A stretch of 64,000 nucleotides of DNA from Gonapodya prolifera JEL478 (lineage: Eukaryota > Monoblepharomycota > Monoblepharidomycetes > Monoblepharidales > Gonapodyaceae), in NCBI GenBank assembly GCA_001574975.1, contig KQ965735.1, positions 495,479 to 559,478 of the forward strand, read 5' to 3'. The first letter of the stretch is position 1; each line of letters begins with the position of its first letter. Of this stretch, positions 11,218-25,770 are shown in pieces. A program made the position numbers and the translations under genes. The notes under the pieces are model-generated. The model was not told the origin of the DNA. It made no database searches and was given only the letters and a program-made list of their open reading frames with translations.

Positions 11218-11662
11218 CTCGTGACCCTAGCGAGCTTCAAGAAGCTGCACACAATGAGCCGTGGCCCTTCTCCACCCAACCACGGCGGGCACCTGCTCCA
11301 TACCACTTTACTCACTTGACACCAAGAAATCCGCTTTCGAATGATCAATTCAATTTATGTTTCTGGCTGTCAGGGACTGCCGCAATTGTTATTAATTATC
11401 CCTTCATCGAAAAGTCAAAAGAGGTTAAATGCGATAAGTTCGCAGAAGCAACCTAACCTTGGATTTTCACATCGAATTTGTAAGGTGTCTGTGCCACATG
11501 GACTGTGCGCTACGCATAAAAGCCGGTTTCTGGTGACAGTTTCCTTGTTGTCTCAAACACACGCCCGGCGGCTCCACCTCGCGGAAAAGCCTGACGTTCA
11601 CCCTTACTTACCCAAATCGTCTTTAGCGCTCGTTTACTCTCTCTTCCGGCCAATCTTCTGCC
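11218..11662. promoter_or_regulatory. divergent intergenic region upstream of alpha-tubulin
   Basis: These 445 bases lie between the start of the M64 gene (minus) and the alpha-tubulin ATG (plus). The stretch just before the tubulin ATG is pyrimidine-rich (gctcgtttactctctcttccg), as is common upstream of highly expressed fungal genes. No named motif is assigned. Confidence 0.4.
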
Positions 11663-13834
<2,172 letters not shown>

Positions 13835-13976
13835 GAGTAACGATTCACTCTTGTATATAGGCAAACTGGTGGATCTTATCAGTGTTTGTCTCATTTAACC
13901 ATTGCTGTTGGATCAAAATGGAGCCCGTGTTGACGTGTTCTTGTCCTCACATGACCAAAGTGATCATGCTGTTGCG

Positions 13977-15570
13977 ATGTCTCGCACACTCTTTCCCACC
14001 CTCTTTCTCTCTACGCAATACGCTGCACGCTCATCCTCATCGCTGATTTTCAAGAGCCACGACGCCTGCTCGAACGCATCGCATTCCGTGCCATTCATCT
14101 CGTCACTTCCCTCAGCTCCGCGTCATTGCGCTGCCCAACGCCGCAATCCGCGGTCACTGCGTCGAAATTATGCGTCAGGAGCAGCTCCATCGATCGAAAA
14201 TTGGAGTACAGGCCCAGACAGCGGCGATCCTGACCCTTCCCTCTCTACATACATAACCCCAAATGGTCAGGATCAACCACAAAAGCCGCTCAGTGGACCT
14301 ATGAGCGGCATCCCACCACCGCGCATGTTTGCGACGGGACCTCAAAAGATTCTGGCAACAGTTCTGGATTCACACGGCGTGGTGCAACAGGTCGCCGGTG
14401 AGCTCCCGAAAACCGAGCTACTCTCCTCTCTCGGGATTCAGCCACGCGATCTGCGCAAGGTAGAGAAGTTTTTTTAATGAAGTGTGTTCATCACCATCTA
14501 TATTATTCATTTTCGCTCTCCGTATGTAGGTCGCTCCCGATCAGCACCTTTCGCCCGACATTTTGGTACGAGACAGGGCAATTATCATCAGTTTACTGCA
14601 CTGCAAGGCTCTGTTGACATGCGAGAAGGTCTACATCGTGCCCCCTCTGGAGCTGGATCTCGTGGAAGCGGGCAACATGAATCTTCTGCTTTTTGAGCTC
14701 GAAACCGCAACACGGAGACCGCCGAATCGTGAACCCTTTGAATTTCGCGTACTTGAGGCTATATTGATATCGGTGGTACGCAGCCTGCAGGTTGAGCTTG
14801 AGGACAAACACGTGAAACGGATCAACAAAATTCTGGAACGACTCGAAGTCAAAGTTGACGCGAGCTCGTTAAAGGAGCTGTTGATATTGAGCAAGGAGTT
14901 TGGGAGCTTCGGACAGAAGGCAAACAGTGTCTACCTTGCTGTGAATGAGGTGCTTAACAAGTGCGTTATTGTCCCCTTTCGTGCCAACGGTACTTGCATG
15001 AATCATTATCCCCATCGCAGCGATGAAGATTTGGCGGGCCTTTTCTTGACTGCGAAGCACCTGCAAAAGCCTCGGGCAATATCTGACCATTGGGAAGCAG
15101 AACTACTGCTGGAGACGTACGTGAAACAGCTCGAAGAAATCGTCCGCCGGTATGAAGAAGTGCGCGACCACATAAAACACACCGAGGACGTCGTGGGAAT
15201 CGTCCTGGACAGTGTGCGCAACGAGCTGCTTGTCTTCGAGTTGCGCCTGGTAACCTTCACGACCGGAATTTCGTGTGGCTCAATGCTTGCGTCTTACTTC
15301 GGGATGAATTTGTTGAATACGTACGAGACTTCGAACCTTGCTTTCCTCGGAGTGTCCTTATTTGGCCTCGTGTTGGTGGCCTTAGGTATGTGTTCGGTTT
15401 TTGGTTTCTGGTATTTGTTTGGCACTAAACCTCGACATGTAGTTTCGTTACGATTGCGAGCTCAATTGAGCAAAATAGCACGATCAGGCTTGGGAAAGGA
15501 CTGGGCGCGGCATAATGTAAATAGTGTTATTCACCATCATAGCCATACTCATAGATTGCACGATAAGTAG
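13977..15570 (+). CDS. MRS2: MRS2-type mitochondrial magnesium channel (CorA superfamily)
   Basis: Exons 13977-14459, 14530-14960, 15021-15385 and 15443-15570 give 468 residues. The N-terminus MSRTLFPTLFLSTQYAARSS is Arg/Ser-rich without acids, as in a mitochondrial presequence. The soluble domain has SLGIQPRDLRK, ILVRDRAIIISLLHCKALL and the long helices around LEDKHVKRINKILERLE and NNDEDLAGLFLTAKH. The selectivity signature is SYFGMNLLNTYE between two membrane segments. The last intron (57 bases, gtatgt...catgtag) is a multiple of three and free of stops; its branch-like ctaaac argues it is removed, otherwise TM2 is followed by extra hydrophobic residues. The channel passes Mg2+ through the inner membrane as a pentamer. 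An upstream in-frame ATG at 13902 is less likely as the start. Confidence 0.93.
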
Positions 15571-15618
15571 AATCTCTCGTCTTCCCCCCTTCCCTCCCTA
15601 CAACCAACGACCGCTGCA

Positions 15619-17574
15619 ATGGCGGGGCTCGCAAATCCCAGCTTTCCCCAATCGCAGCGCGGGGATGCTCATTACCGTGACTTGGAGTCGAGAGTCCTGT
15701 CTCTATCTGATGTGAGAGCTCACAAAAGCTGAACAATTGGGCGTATCGTGCAACGGCGTGCCTTCTCCCAGAAATATCAATCGACTCTTCATGAATTGGA
15801 AGAGGCGACGCGAAAGATTTCGCGTCTGAAGCGGGAACGCGGGTGTGTAAGAGGCCTGGATTGCACACCCGACTTATCTTCAACGAACTACCCCTGCCAG
15901 CCTTCTCTTGGATAAAATCAGATCCTTAACACAGCCAGGTGATCTCTCGTCGGACACAGGGCTCTCAAGCTCGGACGATGAGTTTGGTGGGTGACTGCAA
16001 GGAAGACATACCCCAATGACTCATAACGAGAAGCTTTTGTTATCTGGCTTGACCCGTTCGGACGCGTTGTCAACATTTAGTGCTTGGAAAAACCGCATCC
16101 CCTTCGAAACCCTCGAAAGGCACCCGCAAACCCGCAGTTGTGACGAAAGTCGGCAGGACGTCCCGTGAACGAGCACACCAACCTCCTTCTCCAGTTGATG
16201 ACCACCAGAACGGTATTATGAGCGGGATCAGTGCAGGAGTAGCGTCAGCCAGGTCAACGAAACGTTCAAAGCCTGGTCGCAAGCTCCAAACTGTTCCTCG
16301 TGACGCGCAAGGGGCTCTTATGTTTCCATTTCAGGTTGGGCCAGTCACTGTGCACTCACTAGGAAGAGTTGAATATGAGCGAGACGCGTATCACACTCGA
16401 GCGTACATATTTCCAAGTGAGTGGTGGGGGACCTCTGACCTTTTGAGCTCGTTGCTGATCCCCTCTCGCAGTTGGGTACAAAGCATCGAAGTGAGTCCTT
16501 GTGCTCTTTTTTATGGTTTGGAATGCGGTGACGCCATCCCCAGGCGTTACATGTCCATCCACGATCCCGACATCGACACTAATTGGACACAGACAATTGA
16601 GGATGGCGGGGAGGGACCTAGATTCGTTCTTACTCCAGAGGAAAAGCCGGAGGAGCCTCTCGTAGGTGGCAGCTGCTCAGCTGTATGGACACAGCTCATT
16701 CGAGGTGAACTCGCGGTTGTTTCCCTCTGGATCTTCGACATACTTAATTATTCTAAACAGCTGGTTACAAAATCCGAGGACGAGAATTTTTGTCAAACAG
16801 CGTTTCCGGTCCTGAACACTTTGGTTTAGCTATTCCAACCATTAAACATCTGATCCAAGAACTTCCTGACGCCCGACTCTGCAAATATTACGACTTCCAA
16901 GTGTGGGATTCTGCTGGCACCCTTGTGGATAAAAAGGTAGGTACACGTTCATTGTACCACCCAAGCGTGCTAAAGACATTTGGCTTCAGGACGACCCCAC
17001 TGCACCACCTCCCGCGAAGCGCCCTCGTAAAAAGAAAGTAACCGACTCTCACCAGGAGGCTCAATTGGCGGATACGGGTAGTCCTGCGATGAGCCCTGCC
17101 GGCACACCAGGACCTACATCACCAGAACTCCTGCCCACCGAAAAAGCTCCAACGGATGAATCAAACACGATGCTCCCTCCACCTTTCAAGACTGAAACGA
17201 ATTTGGATGTAACGCCAAATGGTGCTAACCAAGATGGCGGGCCATCGGGTGGTGCCGCTTCGTCTCTGTACCCGACCTTTCGTGCTGACATTTCGATGAT
17301 TATGGATCAACCCTATGGTAGTTTGGGAGCCTCTCACCCCGTTAATACTACGCCTCGTCTTATACCACGGGCGCCGGAAGTGTACGGACATTCACCACTT
17401 CATATAAATGGGCTCCTAGGTCATAACGGAAACAACCGCGCTTCCCAGTCGCATTCGTCTATAGCGTCAGAAAATGGTGATGGTGACCGATCCGATATGG
17501 ACGGCGTACAATCAGGGAGGGACCTTTCAATGGAATTTGGAAGTGCCGATGAGGACGATGACCTTGATGACTAG
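15619..17574 (+). CDS. FYRN/FYRC-domain nuclear protein (TBRG1-like)
   Basis: The product opens MAGLANPSFPQSQRGDAHYR with a coiled coil, LHELEEATRKISRLKRERG-LLLDKIRSL. A linker with basic patches follows, then FYRN: FPFQVGPVTVHSLGRVEYER, YHTRAYIFP-IGYKASK-RYMS. FYRC follows: DGGEGPRFVLTPEEKPEEP, CSAVWTQLIR, and HFGLAIPTIKHLIQELPDAR with KYYDFQVW. The tail has a nuclear localisation signal, PPAKRPRKKK, and an acidic end, DEDDDLDD. The paired domains form one fold that binds chromatin proteins in MLL and in animal TBRG1; the coiled-coil-plus-FYR layout is that of TBRG1. Intron 1 (60 bases, gtgaga...ctcccag) contains an in-frame TGA and must be removed. Only 48 bases separate it from MRS2. Confidence 0.85.
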
Positions 17575-17640
17575 TATACACAGCACATGTAATGATTCGA
17601 TTCAATTTCAAATGCGCACGTACACTTAAGCTGAAAATGA

Positions 17641-20600
17641 TCACAGAATTGAATGTTGTGCATATACAAGCTGTCGTACTTTGTAATAATCCTCGCCTAA
17701 TACCCCTTCGATCGTGATTTGTCCCGACGCCGATTTTCGGATTGCTACAGTCCCCCCATTGCAAACAAGAACGCCACCCTCCGCAAACTCGCTTCGAATA
17801 CCTTCGGCAGCCAAGACGTCGCGAAACTTTGACAACTTCATGTCTCCCACAATAATGCTCGGTTGTTGAAACGCTGTCAGGCTGGATCCTAGACCGTCTG
17901 CGGGCGGCAGGTCGAGAATTGGATCTCCACCCTCCGGTGGGAAGCGGATGACGCCATCAACAAATGCGAGTTGATAGTCACCAAGCTAAAAATATAAGAT
18001 GAATGAATACGTGGGTTGACCTCACGACTTCCTGTCTTACCCGTGCCATCCTTAAAGAGCTAACAAGTTGGTCAGTTAACTTGATTTGATACATATTTCG
18101 CGCTGTGGAAACGTTGACAGTTTCGCCCACTCTGGGTGCTACCACCTCATTTGTTAGAGATGGATTTGACAGGCAAAAACTCTGCATATAATCAGTCGCA
18201 GCCTGCAGACCGTGAACAAGTATCTTTCGACCACAGAATCAGAGAAATGAGATCAACTGAACATCAATTTCACGGTAGATGCACTCACTATTTTCTTCGC
18301 TCGCACCCCAGGCAAAATATTACGCATACTTCGTCCGTCCGCAAGTCCCTCCAAGTCCACATAACGGACAGTACAGCGAACTTGCAGTACTCGATCTTCG
18401 GTCAAGTATTTTGATGGTACCTCTGGAGCTCCCGATTCCACATCTGGGACGCTGGGGACATCCACGTCCATGGAATCCTGGGTCCAACAGGTGAGTAAGT
18501 ATGATGCGCTTGAAATTGGGGTAAAAACCCTCACCTCCTTTCCTCTTTCTGCCACTCTTCCTCGGATGGCTTCTGCGTTGCCGAAGTGCATTTCTTTCCC
18601 CATATACTGCTCCGGATCAATAACTTCGCCATACTCGTCCCACCGCCTCCTCCCCTCAGCACTCGGAAACATTCTAAATTGTGCAGCTTGCCCTCTTCCT
18701 GCGGCAGGACCTAAATATGCGTCAAAGTGTACGAGCAGCGGATTTCGAGCCTCCTCCACATCAGCGACAAGTGCGTCATCCTCTGAGTCGGCATCAGCGT
18801 CACCAGACGGAGCAGCTAAAGGGTTGGCGAGTTGCAGTTCGGCAAGTTGTGCCTCTTTTCGCAGAATCTCGGCACGGTGGTGCGCAATTAGTTCATCACC
18901 TGTAAGGGGTATCTTGTGGTGGAGCTTTGTACGGGAGATGTGAATCAGAAAAGCATTGACTGAAACGTCATTGATCGTCAAACCAACGCAGCACAGCACT
19001 CTCTCAACGGAATCCATTGGTGCCAGTGTCGCGAAGTCTCCTTCCTCGCTCGGTGTGTGCAGTGCTGATGTTCTCCATGACAGTTCACATCCGAACCTCC
19101 TTCTTGACTCGACCATTCAGCTGCACATCCGACATACCTTCACTGCCATCTCCGTCTCCACCGATACCCCTCCCGGCAACTCCCTCGTTCCCTCCCCGGC
19201 CACCCTTTTGGCCCATTCTTTCCACAATCTCCCTGCAGCTGTGTCCTCCTTCTGTCGTTCAGTGATAATTACGCATGCCCTGGGGTCGATGCACATAGTG
19301 AGGAAAAGATCGCGAGAAGGCCCTCGGTCCAGTGTGGCAGAGGGACATAGAATTACGCGGGGGGTGCCAGCCGGGAGTTTGGAGAGCTCCAAAGTCGTTT
19401 TGAGGAACTTGATTCGGCTTGGAAGTGTGCAAGAAGCCAGTTAGGAGCAAAGTAGCAAAATCATCAGTCCTCCTGGACGGTGAAGGACCAAATCCTGTCC
19501 TGACTTTTGTCTTTCCTTCCAAAGCCACTGCCCGAGCTCACCTAATGCTCAAGGGATTCTCCCGATCCCTCTGAAATCTCGCGTCTACCTCGCTTCCCAT
19601 CCATTCGAGCATGCTCCGCGCCTGCGCGTGCACCTCGCTCCATGTCCACCCCAGTGCAGCCACAGGCCACGGGTGCCGTCGACGCTCCCACTCGGTGTGC
19701 AAAAGGTAGCCGAGCTCAAGTAGGCGAGACGGATGAGAAATGGGGATAAGAACTGAACCTGACGAGCGTAAGGTGCCAAGTATTGTTTCTTGGTGAAGTC
19801 ATCGGGGATTGAAGGCATGTCGGATAGAATAAGGACACAAGATGCTATTAATATCATCGTTTGGCATCAATATCAACGGAAGCCGTCCCCTCGTTCACGG
19901 TCCTCCCCTCAAGGATCATTCCTTTTCACAGCCAACCACTCCACCTCTCGCGACACGTTGTAGTTTTAGCTCACCTACAATCGCTCCTTCTCTCACTCTT
20001 CTTCCAACAGCCGCCATTCCAAACGCAACCTGGGGGTCCGACAATGGAGCGCTGGCAGAATCCCCAACACCATCCAGTGCATTGCGAGAGCCAACAATGA
20101 GGACGGATGGTTCCGAAAGAGCGTCAAGAGACGGGCCTGGAGTGATAAAGGCACATGGGGGAAGGAGGCTAGGAGGGCAGGATAAGAGACACCACTTGTA
20201 TAAATTTGCATGGGAAATGGGTGGTGTTCCTGTCTCACTTTTCTCTGGTGTGGTTAAAATCCACCGCATATACTATTCGATCTTCGTCTTTTTGAATGTG
20301 CCATACGGTTCCGCCCAAAGAATGTCCCGCTGGATAGGGAGTTATGTACAACCCTTCTGCATTCCGGCCACCAAGGGCAGTGTTTTGCCGGTAGTGTAGC
20401 AACACAACCCCCGAAAACGCTTTGTCCACGTCTTTGGTGTCAAAAAGGTCGAATGGCTCCAATGCTGTGCGAGATGATAGGGCATCGGAGACGGCAAGTC
20501 GACCAAGCTGGGAAACAGGAAGGGTAGCGTACACTGGACAGGTGAGGGAGAGTTTCGAGCGAGCATAAGGAAGGGCGCCAAGATGAGTGACGTCGGGATG

Positions 20601-21044
20601 TGAGAGGAGGACGGCGTCGAGTTGGTGGGCAATGCTTCATGGTGAAATCGCGTGTCGCGGGAAGCCCCGGGTTGCGAAATAAGCAGTAAGACGTTGACGG
20701 GGATGGACAATCGCAATTCATTTTTTTTTTGACGGTATCAGCTGAGAAACAAGTTAAATACGATGCTACGCGGAGGTGAAGACACACCTTTTCAGGTGGG
20801 GAATCGTTTCCGGATCAAACGCATCATCCCATCCACAGTCCAACAAAATCTTTGCCTGATCGATTTCCAGCAAGTAACATGGGGGCCCTGTGTCGCGTGC
20901 GCCTGACAAGGCAGTGAACTTTATGTAAGACGACGCTGATGCGGAGACGGAGATGCCTCCGAGAGTCCCAGATAGGCCAATGGATGCATTGCCCTCGAAC
21001 ACATCGGAGGAAGCGGCGGGGGGTGGGGTATCCTCTCGATTCAT
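17641..21044 (-). CDS. CFT2: cleavage and polyadenylation factor CFT2/YDH1 (CPSF2, CPSF100)
   Basis: The N-terminus reads ASSYIKFTALSGARDTG, CYLLEIDQAKILLDCGWDD, then PVYATLPVSQLGRLAV and YPAGHSLGGTVWHIQKDEDR with VYAVDFNHTREK, the metallo-beta-lactamase core. A beta-CASP region follows (SVLIVGSRNALDGVG, LPAGTPRVILCPSATLDRG). The C-terminal part has DSMDVDVPSV, VRCTVRYVDLEGLADGRSMR, NILPGVRAKK and MYQIKLTDQLVSSL, ending KLSFRD-like MKLSKFRDVLAAEGIRSEFA. The motif AGHSLGG with few metal ligands fits the catalytically silent CPSF100 partner of the endonuclease. It works in the nuclear 3'-end processing complex. The gene has many short introns. It is convergent with the FYR gene (66 bases) and begins 64 bases after the stop of the cyclin gene. 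Confidence 0.92.
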
Positions 21045-21108
21045 TGTGCGATTCGAGGAAGGAAGGGGATTTTGCCCAATTACGAGAATGCATCAACTTT
21101 ACTTGATT

Positions 21109-22901
21109 CTACGAGCGCTTCACTCTGTATACCCCGCTCTGACGCATTAGATTAACATAGTATTGTTGGAGCAACTCACTCTCAATTGAGAGTTGCCAGT
21201 CAATGAGAAAAAGAAACTCCAGTTCCAAAGTATTGAGCTCCTTAGTGGAAATTCCACCAACCCCTGACGAAGAGAGTTTACCAACAATAAATTAAGTGTG
21301 CTCACCCTCGATTCATTGTTTCCACTTACGCGCGTAAAGACTGTTGGTGCAGAACGAATCACAGAGAGTTTTTGAGCCAACTGTAAGAGCAGTAATGATG
21401 AACCTATAATTCAACGGAATATCACCAGAGTTCTAACACGTAGGTAAAAAAGTAATAAGGGTTGTTATATTTACCTGTGTACCGTCAAACTGGATACCAC
21501 GAAGCCTCTGTGTCTTTCGCACACTCGGTCAATGTACACCAGCAGCATCAGCAGTACTGGACGCTCGAGTGAAGCATACTTCACACAGCGTTTTAAGTAT
21601 TCGCCGATTGTGATGGGGGGAGCCTGTCGACTGTGAAACCGAGTTAAGTTGGAGGATGTGACCTGGATGAGAGTATGTTATTCTGTCTTCGATATAGTTC
21701 ACCGAAAGCTAGTGTCTCGAACCTTGATCTTGTCGTTGAAAACAGTGAGCTTGGTCAGCATATCTGAAATCACGTTCACTAATTGTTCCTCTTCACAGTC
21801 TGAGAAGGTTGCGGGCACCTCGATCAAGGCAACATTTTGGTTGGGAGAGCGCACAGGCGAAGGCCGGGGAGATTGATTTGACGAGTCCGAGTTTGAAATT
21901 GGTTGAGAGGCAGGGGGAGGTTGTGAAATTTGATCGACTTCCATGGGTTGCGTATCCGATACGGTGTTGGATGTGTGGTGAGGGGTGGGGTAGGTTGGGT
22001 TTGGAACCCTTGTTTCATCAGAGGCTGGCCCAATGAGACTAGGGCGAGGATTTGAGACGGGAACCAGAGCTGGGTTCGGGGGACCTGCAGCAAAGCCCGA
22101 CCCTCCAGATGTGTGGAAGGTCGACACCGCATTACTGTCCGCGACTCCGTGCCGTAGAGGCGGTCTGTCCGGCCGCGACGTAGAATGGTGAAGCTGGACC
22201 ATGCTCGCTGCGGATCGTGGCCGGGACCGTGCTCCACTTGAGAGAAACCCGGGCTGGACAGAGTCCTCAAAGTCCTCTTCGCTGTCATAATCCGAATCTG
22301 AATCCATAAGAGTGTCCTTGTCCTTATCGTACACCGGATTATTCTGTGACGCGAAATCGGCTGGATACGGTTCGTCCAAGGGTGGGGACGCAAGAAAGGA
22401 AGTGACTCGCGACGCGGCCGCTAGCGCGATCTGTGCAAAGTGAAACGGTTCTGCCTTTGTGGTAGTCCTTTGGGTACTCGTCTGAATCGGCGAGCTGTGG
22501 GGGATACTCGTTGGGGTGAGAATGGGGCCTGGGGGTGAGTCTCTGGGAGCACCACGATCAAATGTGGATCGGTAAGCGATCCAATCCGAAGACGAAACGT
22601 TCGGAATAAACTGTGCTTCGCCGAGTCCCGCATGGAGTGGCGCCTGAACGATAGGCGCGACGAGTCCGGGAGAGACGTGCGTCAGCTGCGGGGTGATGAA
22701 CTCCGTCTGGGAATTGGAGGAGCCCGAGCGAGCCGAGACAAAAGAGGTCGTGGATGAGGGGGAGAGGGCGGAAATGACCGAGGAGGAGCTTCGCGTGTCC
22801 TGTGCGGTTGTGGGAGGGTCGGTGCTGTTGGTGAAGTTTCTTGGAAACTGATGCTGGAGCGCGACGGCACGAGAGTCCAGAAAGACTGGAATCGAATTCA
22901 T
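21109..22901 (-). CDS. Pho80-type (PCL) cyclin with long disordered N-terminus
   Basis: About 385 N-terminal residues are Ser/Pro/Thr-rich with an acidic patch, DSDSDYDSEEDFEDSV. The cyclin box begins SDCEEEQLVNVISDMLTKLT and continues LTRFHSRQAPPITIGEYLKR, YASLERPVLLMLLVYIDRV, VSSLTVHRFIITALTVGSKT and VGGISTKELNTLELEFLFLI before a short tail, YYVNLMRQS. This is the PHO80/PCL7 cyclin fold, partner of the Pho85 (CDK5-like) kinase in phosphate and nutrient signalling. Four exons join in phase; the last intron ends cttcgtcag. The long N-terminal extension is unlike short yeast Pho80 and nearer to Pcl6/7. The minus-strand ATG is at 22901. Confidence 0.88.
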
Positions 22902-23129
22902 ACGACACTTGGAAGACCGCTTCTTCGGGACCCGCGATGGACGTGCGGGTGAAGGTTCGCAGCGCCCGCGAAGCTACAAATCCGACAATGGTGGAGGACA
23001 CTGCAACAACCCCTCACGTTTGAGAGGCTCCAGCGTTCCGCGTTTCAATAATCGTCCGAGGGAGATGGCAAGCGTTAAGTAATGCAGGGGCTCCTGTGTT
23101 CCAAATTCAATCACCATCCAGGGTTTCTT

Positions 23130-23566
23130 TCAACAAAACGGGTAGGGAGATCCGGGCGAAGGCCACTGGATTGATAGCGAGAAACGCACGCTATTAATCT
23201 CGATCCCCAACGATCCACGGGTAAGGATCGGAAGGGTGCTGGATGTCTCCAGCACGTGCACTGAATGTGCCTGCTGTGTGGCCATGCAAAAGAGGCAACT
23301 GTCCAAGAAGTCCAACTAATAACAACTCTCGAATGAGTACAGCAGCGATCGAAACCCCTTTAAAGTCCAAATCACCGCACGTCTCAACTTATTAGTTGTT
23401 GAGCTTACCTTTTGCATGTCCCACTGTTCGTCACTGCAGCTGTGGAACCATTCATCACATGTTAAAGAATTTTGAGCAAAGACAATAACAGGTGAGTTCA
23501 AGTCTTTGAGGACAATACGTGGTTTTTTCCTTCCATCCTGATGACAAAGTAAGTTCGAACATTTCT
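23130..23566 (-). CDS. uncharacterised protein, C-terminal exons only
   Basis: Two minus-strand frames join across an intron (gtaagc...ttattag). The first reads GRKKPRIVLKDLNSPVIVFA with CDEWFHSCSDEQWDMQK, and the second reads LDFLDSCLFCMATQQAHSVH, then TLPILTRGSLGIEINSVRFS, ending at 23130. The mix of basic patch, beta-like strands and six cysteines does not match a family I know. The 5' end is missing: a stop lies just upstream in frame and GTR2 ends at 23636, so either a short 5' exon escaped notice or these are remnants of a gene. Confidence 0.35.
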
Positions 23567-23635
23567 CAATTCAAATGGCACATGCCGGGATAAATTACAT
23601 TACATCGCCACCAGGGCACCACCTCTGACTCGCTA

Positions 23636-25464
23636 CTATACCGCTGTTCTCCTGCTCTGCACGGCGGTATCGTCCTGGTCTTTCGTGAACACCTCCACCA
23701 CTGCTTCTCGAAACACCCGAAAGTTGAAGTCTACCAGACCCTGCCGCTCGAAAGAATCCTCTCGAATCAACGCCACGAGCGCGAGATGTCTGGGCGGAGG
23801 GGTAACAAAGGGTGGTGAATGGGTAAGGAATCGTTCCCTGAGGTGCCTCCAGCGTTGGTACCTACCGGTCAACCTGGCGCAAGTACAATATCGTCCCATT
23901 GTTTAACCGAATCACTGCCTGCCCCTCCTCATCATACATCCTACTCTCATCTCCATCCTCCTTCTCTCCACTCCGATCCGTCCCGGCGTTTGCCACACCC
24001 TGCTCGTGCCCCCACAGTCCACCCTTGTGTCCCACCTGGTACCGTTGCGACAGGCCGCTAGACCGTGCTACGGCAGTGCTTGTTCTGGGTAAGGTGGACG
24101 TAGGCGCCCGAGAGGCGCTGTAGATCGCACCAATGTCAATGACGACATCGATCATATCCGAGCACAGCTCGTAGGTCTGCAGGTCGTAGGGGGAGGAGTC
24201 GGTCGCAATGTAGATTTTTGAGAGAACGTCGAAGAGAAAGGCTTTTTCGACGGCGGACGTCTGCAGATCGAGGGTTGATACAGTGTTAAGAGCCCTTCTA
24301 TGTGACCCAAAAAGATATCCCCCATGCCTGCCGACTCCCAGCTCACCGAGCACAAAATGTTAAGCAAGTTTTCTAGCGTGGGCAGCTCTTTGACCAGTTT
24401 CTGCATGACCTTCGAGAGCGCCTCGAACACTGACCGGTCGTAGATAGATGTCAGATAAAACGACACGTGCACCGTATCCAATCCGGCGTCAATGAGTTCC
24501 TCGGTAATCCGGTGTTGTATGTCGCGTTGGGTTTCTAAAGGTGCGGTTGGGGGGTGGGGGGTAGGTCAGTGGAATGTCGTTTCAGGCAAACCCAATTGTC
24601 ATCGTTATGGTGATTACAGGACACTTTTAGCATCCCTTTCCCAACCTGGCGTCGGTACTCACCTACTTTCATGTCGTCTGATAACCCGTCGGCTTTGTGA
24701 ACAAACACTTCGAAAGAAATGCGCGGATTCACATGATAGGCCGCCTCGACGGTAGAATAGAGGAGGGAGAGGGCTTCGGAATAGTCGTCCTGCGGTGCGA
24801 GGAGTGCGGGAGTGAGACGGTTCACAAACTAGGCCGCGGGAACATCACCGTCCGCGAGCCCGGTGCAAGTTTCGAATGTACGAGCCCCCATTGCACTCGA
24901 TTACTTCTATCATCTCCCAAACTTTCTGCACTGGTCGTCTGGTATCGACATCGCTCATGTAGTGCCCCAAGTTTGGTAGCGACAGGGATTGGTGTAGCTT
25001 ACCTGGGCATCAATAATGAACACCAAGGCACCTGTCCTGCGAAATACGGATTCGGGATCCCACGTTTCATCCCGTGGGTCAGTCGTGCCGGGGAAGTCCC
25101 ACACTTCAAAGTCGATGAAGGAGCTGACCACGGGATGAGGAAGAGGAAGAGGTTAGGTAAGGTACTCATTGTGCGAAGGATTTTCGATCGCAACTTGATG
25201 CGCTGCAAGCTTGTCTCCTTGACAATCTCAGAAGGACTCACAATACGTCGGTGCGAAACACCTTGCTGGTGCTCTCTAGAAACAGCGTCTCGTTCGGTGA
25301 CATCTTGTGGAACACGACTCGGAGTATGGAGGATTTACCAGCCCTTGACACATTTTGTGGTCGGTGCACGGAAGCAGATAGTTCCCAAAACAACTCACCT
25401 GCGGAGACCCATCAATAGTAGCCGGGGCCTTCCTCCGTTAGTTGGATCCAAGGGTTGTTGACCC
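23636..25464 (-). CDS. GTR2: Rag GTPase GTR2 / RagC-RagD
   Basis: The P-loop is split by an intron: [20 protein letters not shown]. It continues [17 protein letters not shown], then [37 protein letters not shown] and [20 protein letters not shown] with [16 protein letters not shown]. The roadblock domain reads [35 protein letters not shown] and, after a low-complexity insert, [20 protein letters not shown]. It pairs with GTR1 at the vacuole/lysosome and reports amino acids to TORC1. The switch I segment has the RagC-type NETLFLEST sequence. The first coding exon could not be placed; the exon containing the P-loop begins at 25464. GTR2 and eIF3k point away from each other. Confidence 0.92.
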
Positions 25465-25770
25465 CTGGGTCAGTATAGTTGCAGAGAAATAGCGTGCATG
25501 CTGAGCAAGCTTCATGACATACGGGCGTGAGCACGATCAACGCACATTGACGAAGGTACAGGGAATGAAGATGGGCCGAATGATTGCGGGAAGGGAGATT
25601 GGGGTCTCTCGTAACGATACTGATAAATAATGAGCGATAAAGGATTATGATTAAGATGGACATCGGCTGGCTCGTCACGCAGAGTTTTCCGATGAAGCAC
25701 TCACGGCCATCAATGCAGTTTGGAATCAAATCCTTCCTGTGTTGACCACAGACAAGCTGTTTTCTCTGTG

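Noticed and set aside
18470-19444. Plus-strand Ser-rich frames
   Set aside because: They are antisense to CFT2 exons with clear family motifs.
22158-22960. Minus-strand frames in other phases of the cyclin N-terminus
   Set aside because: Shadows of the Ser/Pro-rich exon; only the phase leading into the cyclin box is consistent.
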